The notes under the pieces were generated by a model. That model saw only the letters and a list, made by a program, of their open reading frames with translations. It ran no database searches and was not told the origin of the DNA. A stretch of DNA of 7,516 bases from an uncultured Lachnospiraceae bacterium (lineage in GTDB: Bacteria > Bacillota > Clostridia > Lachnospirales > Lachnospiraceae). A program made the translations under genes and the position numbers. Shown here one piece after another: positions 1 to 5,945 of the stretch (position 1 is its first letter; the number at the start of each line of letters is the position of its first letter). The stretch covers positions 1 through 7,516 of the forward strand of contig CADCQV010000161.1 in NCBI GenBank assembly GCA_902803625.1, given 5' to 3'.

Positions 1-1155
1 GATGAGATATCCGAAAGGTATATAGCGGAGTGCAAAAAGGATATGGAGGGACTGAATGTCCTGCCTGCAACGGTCCATCCCAGGGCAACCCGGGAGATCG
101 AGGGTATGATAGAGCTCATATCGGACCTTATTGAAAAGGGCTATGCCTATAAGGCCGGGGACGGCACGGTATACTTCAGGACCAGAAGGTCAGAGGGCTA
201 CGGCAAGCTTTCCCATAAAAACATTGAGGACCTGGAGGCAGGCCACGGGAGAGAGATAAAGGTTAAAGGTGATGACGGAAAAGAGGACTATCTGGACTTT
301 GTCCTCTGGAAGCCGAAAAAGGAGGGGGAACCCTTCTGGCCTTCACCCTGGTGCGACGGGAGGCCCGGATGGCACACGGAATGCTGTGTGATGGCAAAGA
401 AGTATCTGGGTGCCACCATAGACATACATGCAGGCGGAGAGGATCTCATATTCCCTCACCATGAAAACGAGATCGCCCAGTCGGAAGCCGCAAACGGAGT
501 TCCCTTTGCCAACTACTGGATGCATAACGGCTTCCTTAATATCGACGGGGAGAAGATGAGTAAGTCCCTCAATAATTTCTTCACGGTAAGGGATATTTCC
601 GAAAAATACGATCTGCAGGTTTTGCGTTTCTTTATGCTCTCCGCCCATTACAGGAGTCCCCTTAATTTTTCCGCGGAGCTTATGGAGGCCGCAAAGTCGG
701 GGCTTGAAAGGATAAAGACCGCGGCATCAAAGCTTGACTTCCTTCTTAAGGATGCAGCCGGGGGAGAGGCTTCCAAAGAACAGATTAAGGAAATAAAGGA
801 ATATACCCGCCGCTTTGATGAGGCCATGGATGATGATCTGAATACCGCCGATGCGGTGTCGGTCGTATTTGAGCTTGTGAAGTACATAAATACGACGGCA
901 GATGAAAATAGTCCGAAGGGTTACCTTACGGCGCTTAAGGAGGAGCTTTTAAGCCTTACAGAGGTTCTCGGTCTCATTGTGGAAGAAAAGGAGGAGCTTT
1001 TAGACGCAGACATTGAGGCTCTTATCAATGAGAGGCAGGAAGCCAGAAAGAATAAGAACTTTGGGCGCGCGGACGAGATAAGAGATGAGCTTCTTCTAAA
1101 GGGAATAATCCTGGAGGATACGAGACAGGGCGTTAAATGGAAGAGAAAAGACTGA
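1..1155 (+). CDS. cysS: Cysteinyl-tRNA synthetase, 5' end cut off by the window
   Basis: CysS is a class I aminoacyl-tRNA synthetase that charges tRNA-Cys with cysteine in the cytoplasm, using ATP. The frame is open from base 1, and the first visible codons already match the family, so the gene begins upstream. About 80 of the usual ~465 residues are missing, including the HIGH motif and the first zinc Cys. The visible part has the GWHTEC segment (third zinc-site region), the FPHHENEIAQS segment carrying the zinc His and Glu, and KMSKS at bases 553–567, the ATP-binding loop. A helical DALR-type anticodon domain follows (FDEAMDDDLNTADA), and the protein ends in a basic WKRKD tail. Its last 19 bases overlap mrnC. 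The family call is certain; only the start is unknown. Confidence 0.97.
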   Translation, partial: DEISERYIAECKKDMEGLNVLPATVHPRATREIEGMIELISDLIEKGYAYKAGDGTVYFRTRRSEGYGKLSHKNIEDLEAGHGREIKVKGDDGKEDYLDFVLWKPKKEGEPFWPSPWCDGRPGWHTECCVMAKKYLGATIDIHAGGEDLIFPHHENEIAQSEAANGVPFANYWMHNGFLNIDGEKMSKSLNNFFTVRDISEKYDLQVLRFFMLSAHYRSPLNFSAELMEAAKSGLERIKTAASKLDFLLKDAAGGEASKEQIKEIKEYTRRFDEAMDDDLNTADAVSVVFELVKYINTTADENSPKGYLTALKEELLSLTEVLGLIVEEKEELLDADIEALINERQEARKNKNFGRADEIRDELLLKGIILEDTRQGVKWKRKD

Positions 1156-1532
1156 GAACATATTCCCCCCTGACCCTTGCTTTCTTAGGAGACGCGGTAT
1201 GTACGCTTTTCATGAGAGATTACGTGGTGAGAAAGGGGAATATGAGCGTTAATAAGCTCCATAAGAAAACCGTGGGCCTGGTCTCCGCAAATGCCCAGGA
1301 AAAGGCGGTATCCGCCATCATAGAGGAGGAAGGCTTAAGCCCCGAGGAGCTTGAAATATTCAGAAGGGGCGAAAATGCACAGACCGAGACACATGCAAAG
1401 AATGCCAGTGCGGCAGTGTATCACAGGGCAACGGGCTTTGAGTGCCTTCTCGGCTGGCTTTACCTTCAGGATAAGCATGAGAGGATAGAGGAGCTCTTAA
1501 AGAGAGCCATAGAGATAGACGAAGAGGAATGA
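1137..1532 (+). CDS. mrnC: Mini-ribonuclease III
   Basis: Mini-III is an RNase III-like endonuclease that lacks the dsRNA-binding domain. In B. subtilis it trims the double-stranded ends of 23S pre-rRNA. The 131 residues fit the family, which has only the catalytic domain. Diagnostic motifs are LAFLGDAV (Asp19) near the N-terminus and RRGENAQ...AKNASAAVYHRATGFECLLGWLYL at about residues 76–110. Asp19 and Glu102 correspond by motif to the catalytic metal-binding acids. The ATG at 1137 lies inside the end of cysS, giving a 19-base overlap. It has only a weak purine-rich stretch upstream, so translation probably depends on ribosomes arriving from cysS. The stop overlaps the start of rlmB as ATGA. 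The cysS–mrnC–rlmB order is classic for Bacillota. Confidence 0.95.
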   Translation: MEEKRLRTYSPLTLAFLGDAVCTLFMRDYVVRKGNMSVNKLHKKTVGLVSANAQEKAVSAIIEEEGLSPEELEIFRRGENAQTETHAKNASAAVYHRATGFECLLGWLYLQDKHERIEELLKRAIEIDEEE

Positions 1533-2296
1533 GATACGAGGAATCGGTAATCGAGGGCAGGAATGAGGTCATAGAGGCATTCCGCTCGGGAAAGACAATT
1601 GACAGGCTTTTCATCCTGGACGGAGCGGCAGACGGCCCCATACAGACCGTGAAGCGTGAAGCGAGGAAGCAGGGAGTCAGGATCGACTTCGTGGACAGGA
1701 AAAGGCTTGATGAGATCTCCGTTACGGGGAAGCATCAGGGGGTTATTGCCTATGCTGCGGCATATAAGTATTCCGAGGTTTCGGATATACTGAAGAGAGC
1801 GGAGGAGAGGCAGGAGGATCCCTTTATTTTTATCCTTGACAATATAGTGGATCCCCACAATCTGGGAGCCATTATAAGATCCGCAAATATGGCAGGAGCC
1901 CATGGGGTGATCATCCCGAAAAACAGGGCAGTGGGGCTTACCGCATCGGTTGTGAAGGCATCTGCGGGAGCGATAAACTACACTCCGGTTGCAAGGGTCA
2001 CGAATCTTAAAAACACCATCGAAGAATTGAAATCAAAGGGTCTATGGTTTGCCTGTGCCGATATGGACGGAGAGTGTCTTTTCGAGCAGGATCTGACCGG
2101 ACCGATTGGGATAGTCATCGGATCTGAAGGAGAGGGTGTCGGAAGGCTCATAAAGGAGAACTGTGACTATCGGATAGCCATACCGACCTCAGGTGATATA
2201 GATTCCCTTAATGCTTCGGTCGCAGCGGGAGTGATCGCATTTGAGGTGGTGCGGCAGAGAATGCTGAAGGCAAAGAGAAACGGGCATTCTGTATGA
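1529..2296 (+). CDS. rlmB: 23S rRNA 2'-O-ribose methyltransferase, TrmH/SpoU family group 3 (RlmB-like)
   Basis: This is an SAM-dependent SPOUT-fold enzyme. The RlmB group methylates the 2'-OH of a guanosine in the peptidyl-transferase region of 23S rRNA (G2251 in E. coli). The 255 residues have two parts. The first is an N-terminal L30e-like RNA-binding domain, about residues 8–78, with GRNEVIEAFRSGKTIDRLFI. The second is a SPOUT catalytic domain, about 98–245. All three SpoU motifs are intact: DPHNLGAIIRSA (residues 109–120, with the conserved Arg), IGSEGEGVGRL (197–207) and IPTSGDIDSLNASVAAGVIAFE (the knot, with SLN). The start overlaps the mrnC stop as ATGA, with AGAGGA just upstream. The stop overlaps the sigma-factor start the same way. 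The exact target nucleotide is inferred from family and gene order, since TrmH paralogues can differ. Confidence 0.93.
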   Translation: MRYEESVIEGRNEVIEAFRSGKTIDRLFILDGAADGPIQTVKREARKQGVRIDFVDRKRLDEISVTGKHQGVIAYAAAYKYSEVSDILKRAEERQEDPFIFILDNIVDPHNLGAIIRSANMAGAHGVIIPKNRAVGLTASVVKASAGAINYTPVARVTNLKNTIEELKSKGLWFACADMDGECLFEQDLTGPIGIVIGSEGEGVGRLIKENCDYRIAIPTSGDIDSLNASVAAGVIAFEVVRQRMLKAKRNGHSV

Positions 2297-2892
2297 GAAA
2301 CCCCGATTATGAAAATCTGCAGGACGACGAGCTCTTCACCCTTTATAAGGACGGGGATGATTATGCCGTAGAGGTTCTGCTTGAAAAGTATAAGTATATA
2401 GTGAAAATGAAGGCGTCCACCGTGTTCATACTTGGGGGTGAAAAGGAGGACCTTCTCCAGGAGGGAATGATCGGCCTCTTAAGAGCGATAAGAGAGTATG
2501 ATCCCGGGCGGGATGCTTCCCTTGCAACCTTCTGCAATCTGGTGGTCACCAGACATCTCTATAATGCTGTCCGCAATATGGGACGGATGAAGCATCTCCC
2601 CTTAAACAGCTTTGTTTCCATATATGACGAAGAAGAAAACACGGCAGAAAACGGCGATATCAACGGTCTTCCCGGATATACACACGATCCGGAGGGCTTA
2701 CTTATAGACAGGGAGAATACGGAGGAGCTCTACAGGATCATCGAGGAGGAATTAAGTCCGCTCGAAAAGGAGGTGCTGGACTTAAGGCTTATCGGTATGA
2801 AAAACGGAGAGATCGCGAAGGTCCTTGGCCGGGACGAAAAATCCACGGATAATGCCCTTACAAGGATAAGAAAAAAGATCAAGGGACGATAG
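2293..2892 (+). CDS. sigH: RNA polymerase sigma factor, SigH (sigma-30) type
   Basis: This is a sigma-70-family factor of the SigH group, which in Bacillus and Clostridia directs transition-phase and early sporulation genes. Residues 1–110 carry regions 1.2–2. They include the DLLQEGMIGLLRAIREYDP core-binding and −10-recognition helix (residues 53–71) and the RHLYNAVRNMGRMKHLPLNSFVS segment, closely like Bacillus SigH. An acidic linker (about 111–140) follows. Region 4 then contains LSPLEKEVLDLRL and a helix-turn-helix at about 171–194. The 199 residues are slightly shorter than B. subtilis SigH (218). The ATG overlaps the rlmB stop by four bases. SigH normally follows this housekeeping cluster, supporting orthology. 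Whether the organism sporulates cannot be judged here, because non-sporulating relatives also keep sigH. No T-run terminator follows; the convergent arsR ends 11 bases later. Confidence 0.88.
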   Translation: MRNPDYENLQDDELFTLYKDGDDYAVEVLLEKYKYIVKMKASTVFILGGEKEDLLQEGMIGLLRAIREYDPGRDASLATFCNLVVTRHLYNAVRNMGRMKHLPLNSFVSIYDEEENTAENGDINGLPGYTHDPEGLLIDRENTEELYRIIEEELSPLEKEVLDLRLIGMKNGEIAKVLGRDEKSTDNALTRIRKKIKGR

Positions 2893-2903
2893 GACATAGG
2901 AGC

Positions 2904-3269
2904 TTACTGCTTTCCCCTTGGACAGGCTATCTCACCCACATGCTCGATCGTTTGGTGGAGTGATTCCGTAAGAGCCGTGTCGGACGCCCTGTAGAGCATT
3001 TCCTTTCCCTCACGGTGTGAAACAATGAGTCCTGCGGCTTTAAGGAGACGCAGGTGATGTGATACGGCAGGGCTTGTCATATTTACCGCAGCCGCGATAT
3101 TCGTAACACATTCCTCGGTATGAAGAAGAAGCCAGAAAATACGGAGCCGGCTCGGATCTCCCAGCTGCTTTAAGGCTTCGGACACTGAATTTATGACCTC
3201 GCTCTCCGGGAAATGTGAAACTATCATATCTGATTTTTCGCCATGCTTATGGGGCAGCTTTTTATTCAT
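2904..3269 (-). CDS. ArsR/SmtB-family metal-sensing repressor
   Basis: This is a small winged-helix DNA-binding protein of 121 residues. ArsR/SmtB proteins bind as dimers to inverted repeats and release DNA when metal binds. The core ALKQLGDPSRLRIFWLLL and the helix-turn-helix VTNIAAAVNMTSPAVSHHLRLLKAAGLI (about 55–82) are typical, followed by the wing HREGKEMLYRASDT. Candidate metal ligands are Cys54 in EECV at the alpha-3 position of SmtB, and Asp97, His110 and Glu113 at the alpha-5 positions. The expected alpha-5 His two residues after the Asp is Ala99. An extra Cys116 lies near the C-terminus, and the N-terminus is His/Lys-rich. The ATG overlaps the larC stop (ATGA, 3266–3269), making this the last gene of the lar-like operon. 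The family is sure. The metal is unknown; nickel, zinc or cadmium are all possible. Confidence 0.92.
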   Translation of the reverse strand: MNKKLPHKHGEKSDMIVSHFPESEVINSVSEALKQLGDPSRLRIFWLLLHTEECVTNIAAAVNMTSPAVSHHLRLLKAAGLIVSHREGKEMLYRASDTALTESLHQTIEHVGEIACPRGKQ

Positions 3270-4069
3270 AAAAGTATCGCTCTTAAAATGCCGGGCTTCT
3301 CATGCTCACGTTTTCCCGCTCCGAGTCCCGTTTTCTTTGGAATGATCACCTCAGGGAGCTTTGTTGAGGTCATTACCGCTGCGGCAAAGGCGGCTCCGGT
3401 TGGTGTCACGTATTCTCCCTTATGCTCCGTTATGGACAGAGGGAGATTACACATTTCCGCAATATTGAGAACCGCAGGCACAGGCACGGGAAGGAGTCCG
3501 TGCTGACATCTGACGCTGCCGGTTCCTTCACATATTCTCGGTATTATCACTTCGTCAATAGAGAGATCATCAAAGCAGACCGCAGCGGCCACTATATCCA
3601 CTATGGAGTCAATGGCTCCGACCTCGTGGAAGTGCACCTCATTTATCGCCATGTTATGTGCCTTTGCCTCGGCCTCCGCAAGGATCGTAAAGATCCGTAT
3701 TGCAAGTCCCCGGGCTTTGTCACTGATATCCAGAGATTCTATTATGTTGATAATATCCTTGAGATTTCTGTGTGTATGGTGATGGTGGTGGTCATTTTCC
3801 GGTGAATCTGTTTTCCCGGGGTCAGAGGATCCGTATAGATATTCCATATCGTGATCATGGTTTTCATGCGCTTTATCCAGTATTACGTTAAAATCACAGC
3901 AGTCTATCCCGGATTTTTTTACCCTGCTTATTTCAATCCGGAAGCTCTCATCCTTTATTCCGGACAGAGCCTTCTCAAGCTTCTGCCTGTCGGCTCCGAG
4001 ATCGAGAAGCGCCGCAACAGTCATATCCCCGCTTATTCCGGAGTTACATTCAAGATATAGAGTATTCAA
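3266..4069 (-). CDS. larC: LarC1-like nickel-insertion protein, lacking the C-terminal LarC2 domain
   Basis: LarC is the CTP-dependent cyclometallase that inserts nickel into the pincer nucleotide cofactor of lactate racemase. The protein opens with the family start NTLYLECNSGISGDM and contains a histidine-rich insertion (HENHDHD, then a run of five His). Its core motifs are INEVHFHEVGAIDSIVDIV and YVTPTGAAFAAA, and it ends at GLGAGKREHEKPGILRAILL. Full-length LarC is about 400 residues. This one stops after 267, exactly where LarC1 ends, and the C-terminal CTP-binding part is absent from the window. I chose the TTG at 4069: it sits 7 bases after AAAGGAG and 4 bases after the larB stop, and it starts at the family N-terminus. 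An in-frame ATG at 4096 would add nine residues inside larB. Its stop overlaps arsR. It may be functional with a separate LarC2, or a divergent protein. Confidence 0.88.
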   Translation of the reverse strand: MNTLYLECNSGISGDMTVAALLDLGADRQKLEKALSGIKDESFRIEISRVKKSGIDCCDFNVILDKAHENHDHDMEYLYGSSDPGKTDSPENDHHHHHTHRNLKDIINIIESLDISDKARGLAIRIFTILAEAEAKAHNMAINEVHFHEVGAIDSIVDIVAAAVCFDDLSIDEVIIPRICEGTGSVRCQHGLLPVPVPAVLNIAEMCNLPLSITEHKGEYVTPTGAAFAAAVMTSTKLPEVIIPKKTGLGAGKREHEKPGILRAILL

Positions 4070-4073
4070 GCCT

Positions 4074-4829
4074 TTACTCCTTTCTTCCGGTGGCAAGGCG
4101 GTTTATCTGGGTTGCAATATAGCCGGCACCGAAGCCGTTATCTATATTTACCGCAGCTACGCCGTTGGCACAGGAATTGATCATGGTAAGCAGTGCCGAT
4201 AACCCCTTTAAGCTTGCCCCGTATCCCACAGAGGTGGGAACAGCTATGACCGGATTTGACACAAGACCGCCGAGGACACTTGCAAGGGCTCCCTCCATTC
4301 CGGCTACGGCTATCACACAGTTTGCTTTCTGTAAGAGTGCGGTCTGGCTTAGGAGCCTGTGAATACCGCTTACTCCGACATCGTATATCCGTTCAACGTA
4401 TGAACCGAAAAATTCAGCTGTCTTAGCCGCTTCCTCCGCAACCGGGATGTCTGCCGTTCCCGCACAGCATACCGCGATGTTTCCGCTTAGCTCCTTTTCT
4501 CCGGCTCCGATCCTCATTATCCTTGAAACAGGATCATACTCAGTCTCCGGAAGGGATTTTCTTACAAATTCATACTGCTCCTTTGAGGCTCTGGTGCCGA
4601 ATACCGAGCCGTCCTCCTCCTTAAGCTTCCCGTATATGGAGAGGAGGTTTTCAAGGCTTTTTCCTTCGCAGTAAACAACCTCCGGAAAACCGGTACGCAG
4701 CTTTCGGTGGCTGTCAAGCTTCGCAAAGTCAAGCTCCATAAAGGGCTCTGTCCTGAAATAATTCTCCGCATCCGTAACGGACAGCTCTCCGTTTTTCACT
4801 TTTTCAAGTATTTCTCTTGTCTTTGTCAT
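4074..4829 (-). CDS. larB: Pyridinium-3,5-biscarboxylic acid mononucleotide synthase (LarB)
   Basis: LarB carboxylates the pyridinium ring of nicotinic acid adenine dinucleotide and cleaves its phosphoanhydride. This gives the mononucleotide precursor of the NPN nickel cofactor. The 251 residues match the family length (about 246). A helical N-terminal part (1–60) precedes a PurE-like carboxylase domain with AGTADIPVAEEA (123–134), VGVSGIHRLL (151–160), AVAGMEGALASVLGGLV (174–190), VPTSVGYGAS (197–206) and NIDNGFGAGY (228–237). Cys220, in MINSCANG, aligns by motif with the Cys that binds the substrate ring in Lactiplantibacillus LarB, so the enzyme looks active. The ATG overlaps the stop of the upstream fusion gene (ATGA, 4826–4829). 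It has no strong ribosome binding site of its own, which suggests coupling. larC follows after four bases. Confidence 0.94.
   Translation of the reverse strand: MTKTREILEKVKNGELSVTDAENYFRTEPFMELDFAKLDSHRKLRTGFPEVVYCEGKSLENLLSIYGKLKEEDGSVFGTRASKEQYEFVRKSLPETEYDPVSRIMRIGAGEKELSGNIAVCCAGTADIPVAEEAAKTAEFFGSYVERIYDVGVSGIHRLLSQTALLQKANCVIAVAGMEGALASVLGGLVSNPVIAVPTSVGYGASLKGLSALLTMINSCANGVAAVNIDNGFGAGYIATQINRLATGRKE
4077..4083 (-). promoter_or_regulatory. Ribosome binding site that decides the larC start
   Basis: AAAGGAG on the minus strand lies 7 bases before TTG at 4069. It overlaps the end of larB (stop at 4074–4076). It favours TTG over the upstream in-frame ATG at 4096, which would place nine non-family residues before the conserved N-terminus. 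Confidence 0.75.
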
Positions 4830-5716
4830 CTGTATTCCGGGTCAAGGATATTCATGATCTCCGGCCTGTCTTTCTCATATGACTCAAAACGGTAATAGTT
4901 CATTCCGGCCTTTCCGGCACCTTCGCAGTTATCGGCTCTGTCGTCGATAAAAAGGCATTCCTTCGGGTCAAGCATAAATCTGTCCGTAAACAGCCTGAAA
5001 ATATCAATATCGGGCTTAATAAGCTTCACATCGCAGGAGAAGATCCCGCCGTCCATTAAAGGCAGGAAGTCAAGGACCTCCGGCCTCGCATGCATAACGT
5101 GCTTTGAATAATTGGAAAGATACATTATCCTGTAGCCGAGCTTCCTCACATCCCTGAGCCAGGGAATGGAGTAGCCGCAGCGTAATACCGCCATTGCCAC
5201 ATGGTCAAAGCACCATCTGATGTACTCAGGAGGAATGGATGGATCGGCATCCATAAAGCTCTGAAGAATCTCTTCGTCGCTTTTCACGCCCCGGTCAAGC
5301 TCGGACCAGCGTCCATCTCCGTACATTGCATTGGCTATCCTTAAGCCCATTTCTTCACCGTATCTAGCACGTACAAAATCGAGGCTCCTAAAGCGGATAA
5401 GCACGTTTCCGATGTCAAAGATCACGGTGCCGAGCTTCTTTTCCTTACCCTCAAAAACAGAATATGAAAAAAGGGAGCGTTCCTCCTTCACCTTTGAAAG
5501 CATAGCGCTAAGCTTTTCAACATACTGCGACATCCCGTCAGAAAGTGCAGCGCGGTTTATGAACACCAGATTCAGGGGAGCATTATCCTCCGTCAGGCAG
5601 TCATGAAGTGCATCCAGGTTTCTTCCATAATGCTCAGGCAGAGAAAGGGTTTTTGAAAAAGCATCGTGTAATTTTTCTCTGTCTGGGATTTTCTTTAGAT
5701 CTATCACATATTTCAA
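4826..5716 (-). CDS. Fusion protein: barstar-like domain plus HAD-superfamily hydrolase
   Basis: Residues 1–90 resemble barstar, the barnase inhibitor. The signature is LSLPEHYGRNLDALHDCLTE (about 24–43), with Asp35 and Asp39 at the positions barstar uses to block barnase; barstar's Trp38 is His here. Residues 97–296 form a HAD hydrolase of the YihX/HAD-IA type. Motif I is FDIGNVLIRF (Asp101), motif II YLSNYS (Ser201), motif III KPDIDIF (Lys234) and motif IV CLFIDDRADNCEGA (Asp258, Asp259). The Gly two after Asp101 is normal for this DxGNV subgroup. All catalytic positions are present, so phosphatase activity on a small sugar or nucleotide phosphate is likely; the substrate is unknown. The start is TTG at 5716, 9 bases after AAGGA, and it coincides with the natural start of the barstar fold. 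It is the first gene of the operon with larB, larC and arsR. No barnase-like gene is nearby. Confidence 0.85.
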   Translation of the reverse strand: MKYVIDLKKIPDREKLHDAFSKTLSLPEHYGRNLDALHDCLTEDNAPLNLVFINRAALSDGMSQYVEKLSAMLSKVKEERSLFSYSVFEGKEKKLGTVIFDIGNVLIRFRSLDFVRARYGEEMGLRIANAMYGDGRWSELDRGVKSDEEILQSFMDADPSIPPEYIRWCFDHVAMAVLRCGYSIPWLRDVRKLGYRIMYLSNYSKHVMHARPEVLDFLPLMDGGIFSCDVKLIKPDIDIFRLFTDRFMLDPKECLFIDDRADNCEGAGKAGMNYYRFESYEKDRPEIMNILDPEYR

Positions 5717-5725
5717 GAGCTTATT

Positions 5726-5730
5726 TCCTT
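5726..5730 (-). promoter_or_regulatory. Ribosome binding site for the TTG start of the barstar–HAD gene
   Basis: AAGGA on the minus strand is spaced 9 bases from TTG at 5716. No in-frame ATG exists that would keep the complete barstar fold, so this site supports the TTG start. Confidence 0.6.
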
Positions 5731-5738
5731 CGAATCTG

Positions 5739-5761
5739 TTCAGAACCCTCCGGCTTCTGAA
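5739..5761. promoter_or_regulatory. Perfect 7-9-7 inverted repeat upstream of the lar-like operon; operator or leader hairpin
   Basis: TTCAGAA, a 9-base spacer and TTCTGAA form an exact inverted repeat. It is centred 34 bases upstream of the first codon of the barstar–HAD gene and lies between the tRNA terminator and that gene. This is the only obvious dyad in the leader of an operon that ends with an ArsR repressor, so an autoregulatory operator is a natural guess. As RNA it would be a hairpin with GGAGGG in its loop. No convincing −35/−10 pair was found in the gap, so the promoter position is open. The repeat is seen; its function is inferred. Confidence 0.45.
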
Positions 5762-5780
5762 TCATTTCTATCATTCTTTG

Positions 5781-5810
5781 AAAAAACCCCCAGACCTTTT
5801 CGCCTGGGGG
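5781..5810 (-). terminator. Intrinsic terminator of tRNA-Thr
   Basis: On the minus strand a 7-bp perfect GC-rich stem (CCCCCAG at 5787–5793 pairing with CTGGGGG at 5804–5810) encloses a 10-base loop. Six T residues (5781–5786) follow directly. It begins 16 bases after the tRNA 3' end. It ends the tRNA transcript and separates it from the lar-like operon downstream in the same direction. Confidence 0.92.
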
Positions 5811-5826
5811 ATTGGATTATTGCAAC

Positions 5827-5899
5827 TGCTGGAACGCAGAGTCGAACTGCGGACCTCATCACTACCAATGATGCGCTCTACCTCCTGAGCCATTCCAGC
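5827..5899 (-). tRNA. tRNA-Thr, anticodon GGT
   Basis: The 73-base sequence folds into a full cloverleaf on the minus strand. The acceptor stem is GCTGGAA/TTCCAGC. The D stem is GCTC/GAGC with an eight-base loop containing GG. The anticodon stem is CATCA/TGATG with loop TTGGTAG, giving anticodon GGT for ACC/ACU threonine codons. The T stem is CGCAG/CTGCG with loop TTCGACT. The discriminator base is A, and GTT follows, so the CCA end is not encoded and must be added by nucleotidyltransferase. The gene lies 46 bases after proC and has its own promoter and terminator, so it is a separate unit. Confidence 0.96.
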
Positions 5900-5914
5900 G
5901 TGTCACGCTTGTCT

Positions 5915-5943
5915 ATCCTACCAAAGTCCAAAGGAAAAGTCAA
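5915..5943 (-). promoter_or_regulatory. Sigma-A-type promoter of tRNA-Thr
   Basis: On the minus strand TTGACT (5938–5943, −35) and TAGGAT (5915–5920, −10) are separated by exactly 17 bases. The −10 ends 15 bases before the tRNA 5' end, leaving a leader of about 8–9 bases. The −35 begins just 2 bases after the proC stop codon. Confidence 0.75.
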
Positions 5944-5945
5944 TA

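Noticed and set aside
343..887. Long antisense reading frames opposite cysS.
   Set aside because: They lie wholly within a clearly conserved synthetase gene, show no recognisable motifs and have no supporting ribosome binding sites; they are shadows of codon bias.
2880..2920. CAAGGG and CCCTTG form an inverted repeat across the sigH/arsR junction and might be a bidirectional terminator.
   Set aside because: The loop is 29 bases long, the stem is only 6 bp, and no T-run follows on either strand.
3262..3275. A −1 frameshift at the CTTTTATGA junction would join LarC to the ArsR frame, recalling the programmed frameshift of L. plantarum LarC.
   Set aside because: There is no good X-XXY-YYZ slippery heptamer, and the downstream frame is a complete ArsR protein, not LarC2. 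The ATGA overlap is explained by simple stop–restart coupling, as at two other junctions in the window.
5389..5420. The HAD motif I has Gly where many HAD enzymes have the second Asp (DxG instead of DxD), suggesting a dead enzyme.
   Set aside because: The FDxGNV form is normal in the YihX-like subgroup, and motifs II to IV are intact.
5827..5899. The tRNA-Thr gene as an integration site for a mobile element.
   Set aside because: No integrase gene and no duplicated tRNA 3' end were seen in the window, and the flanking genes look like normal chromosome.
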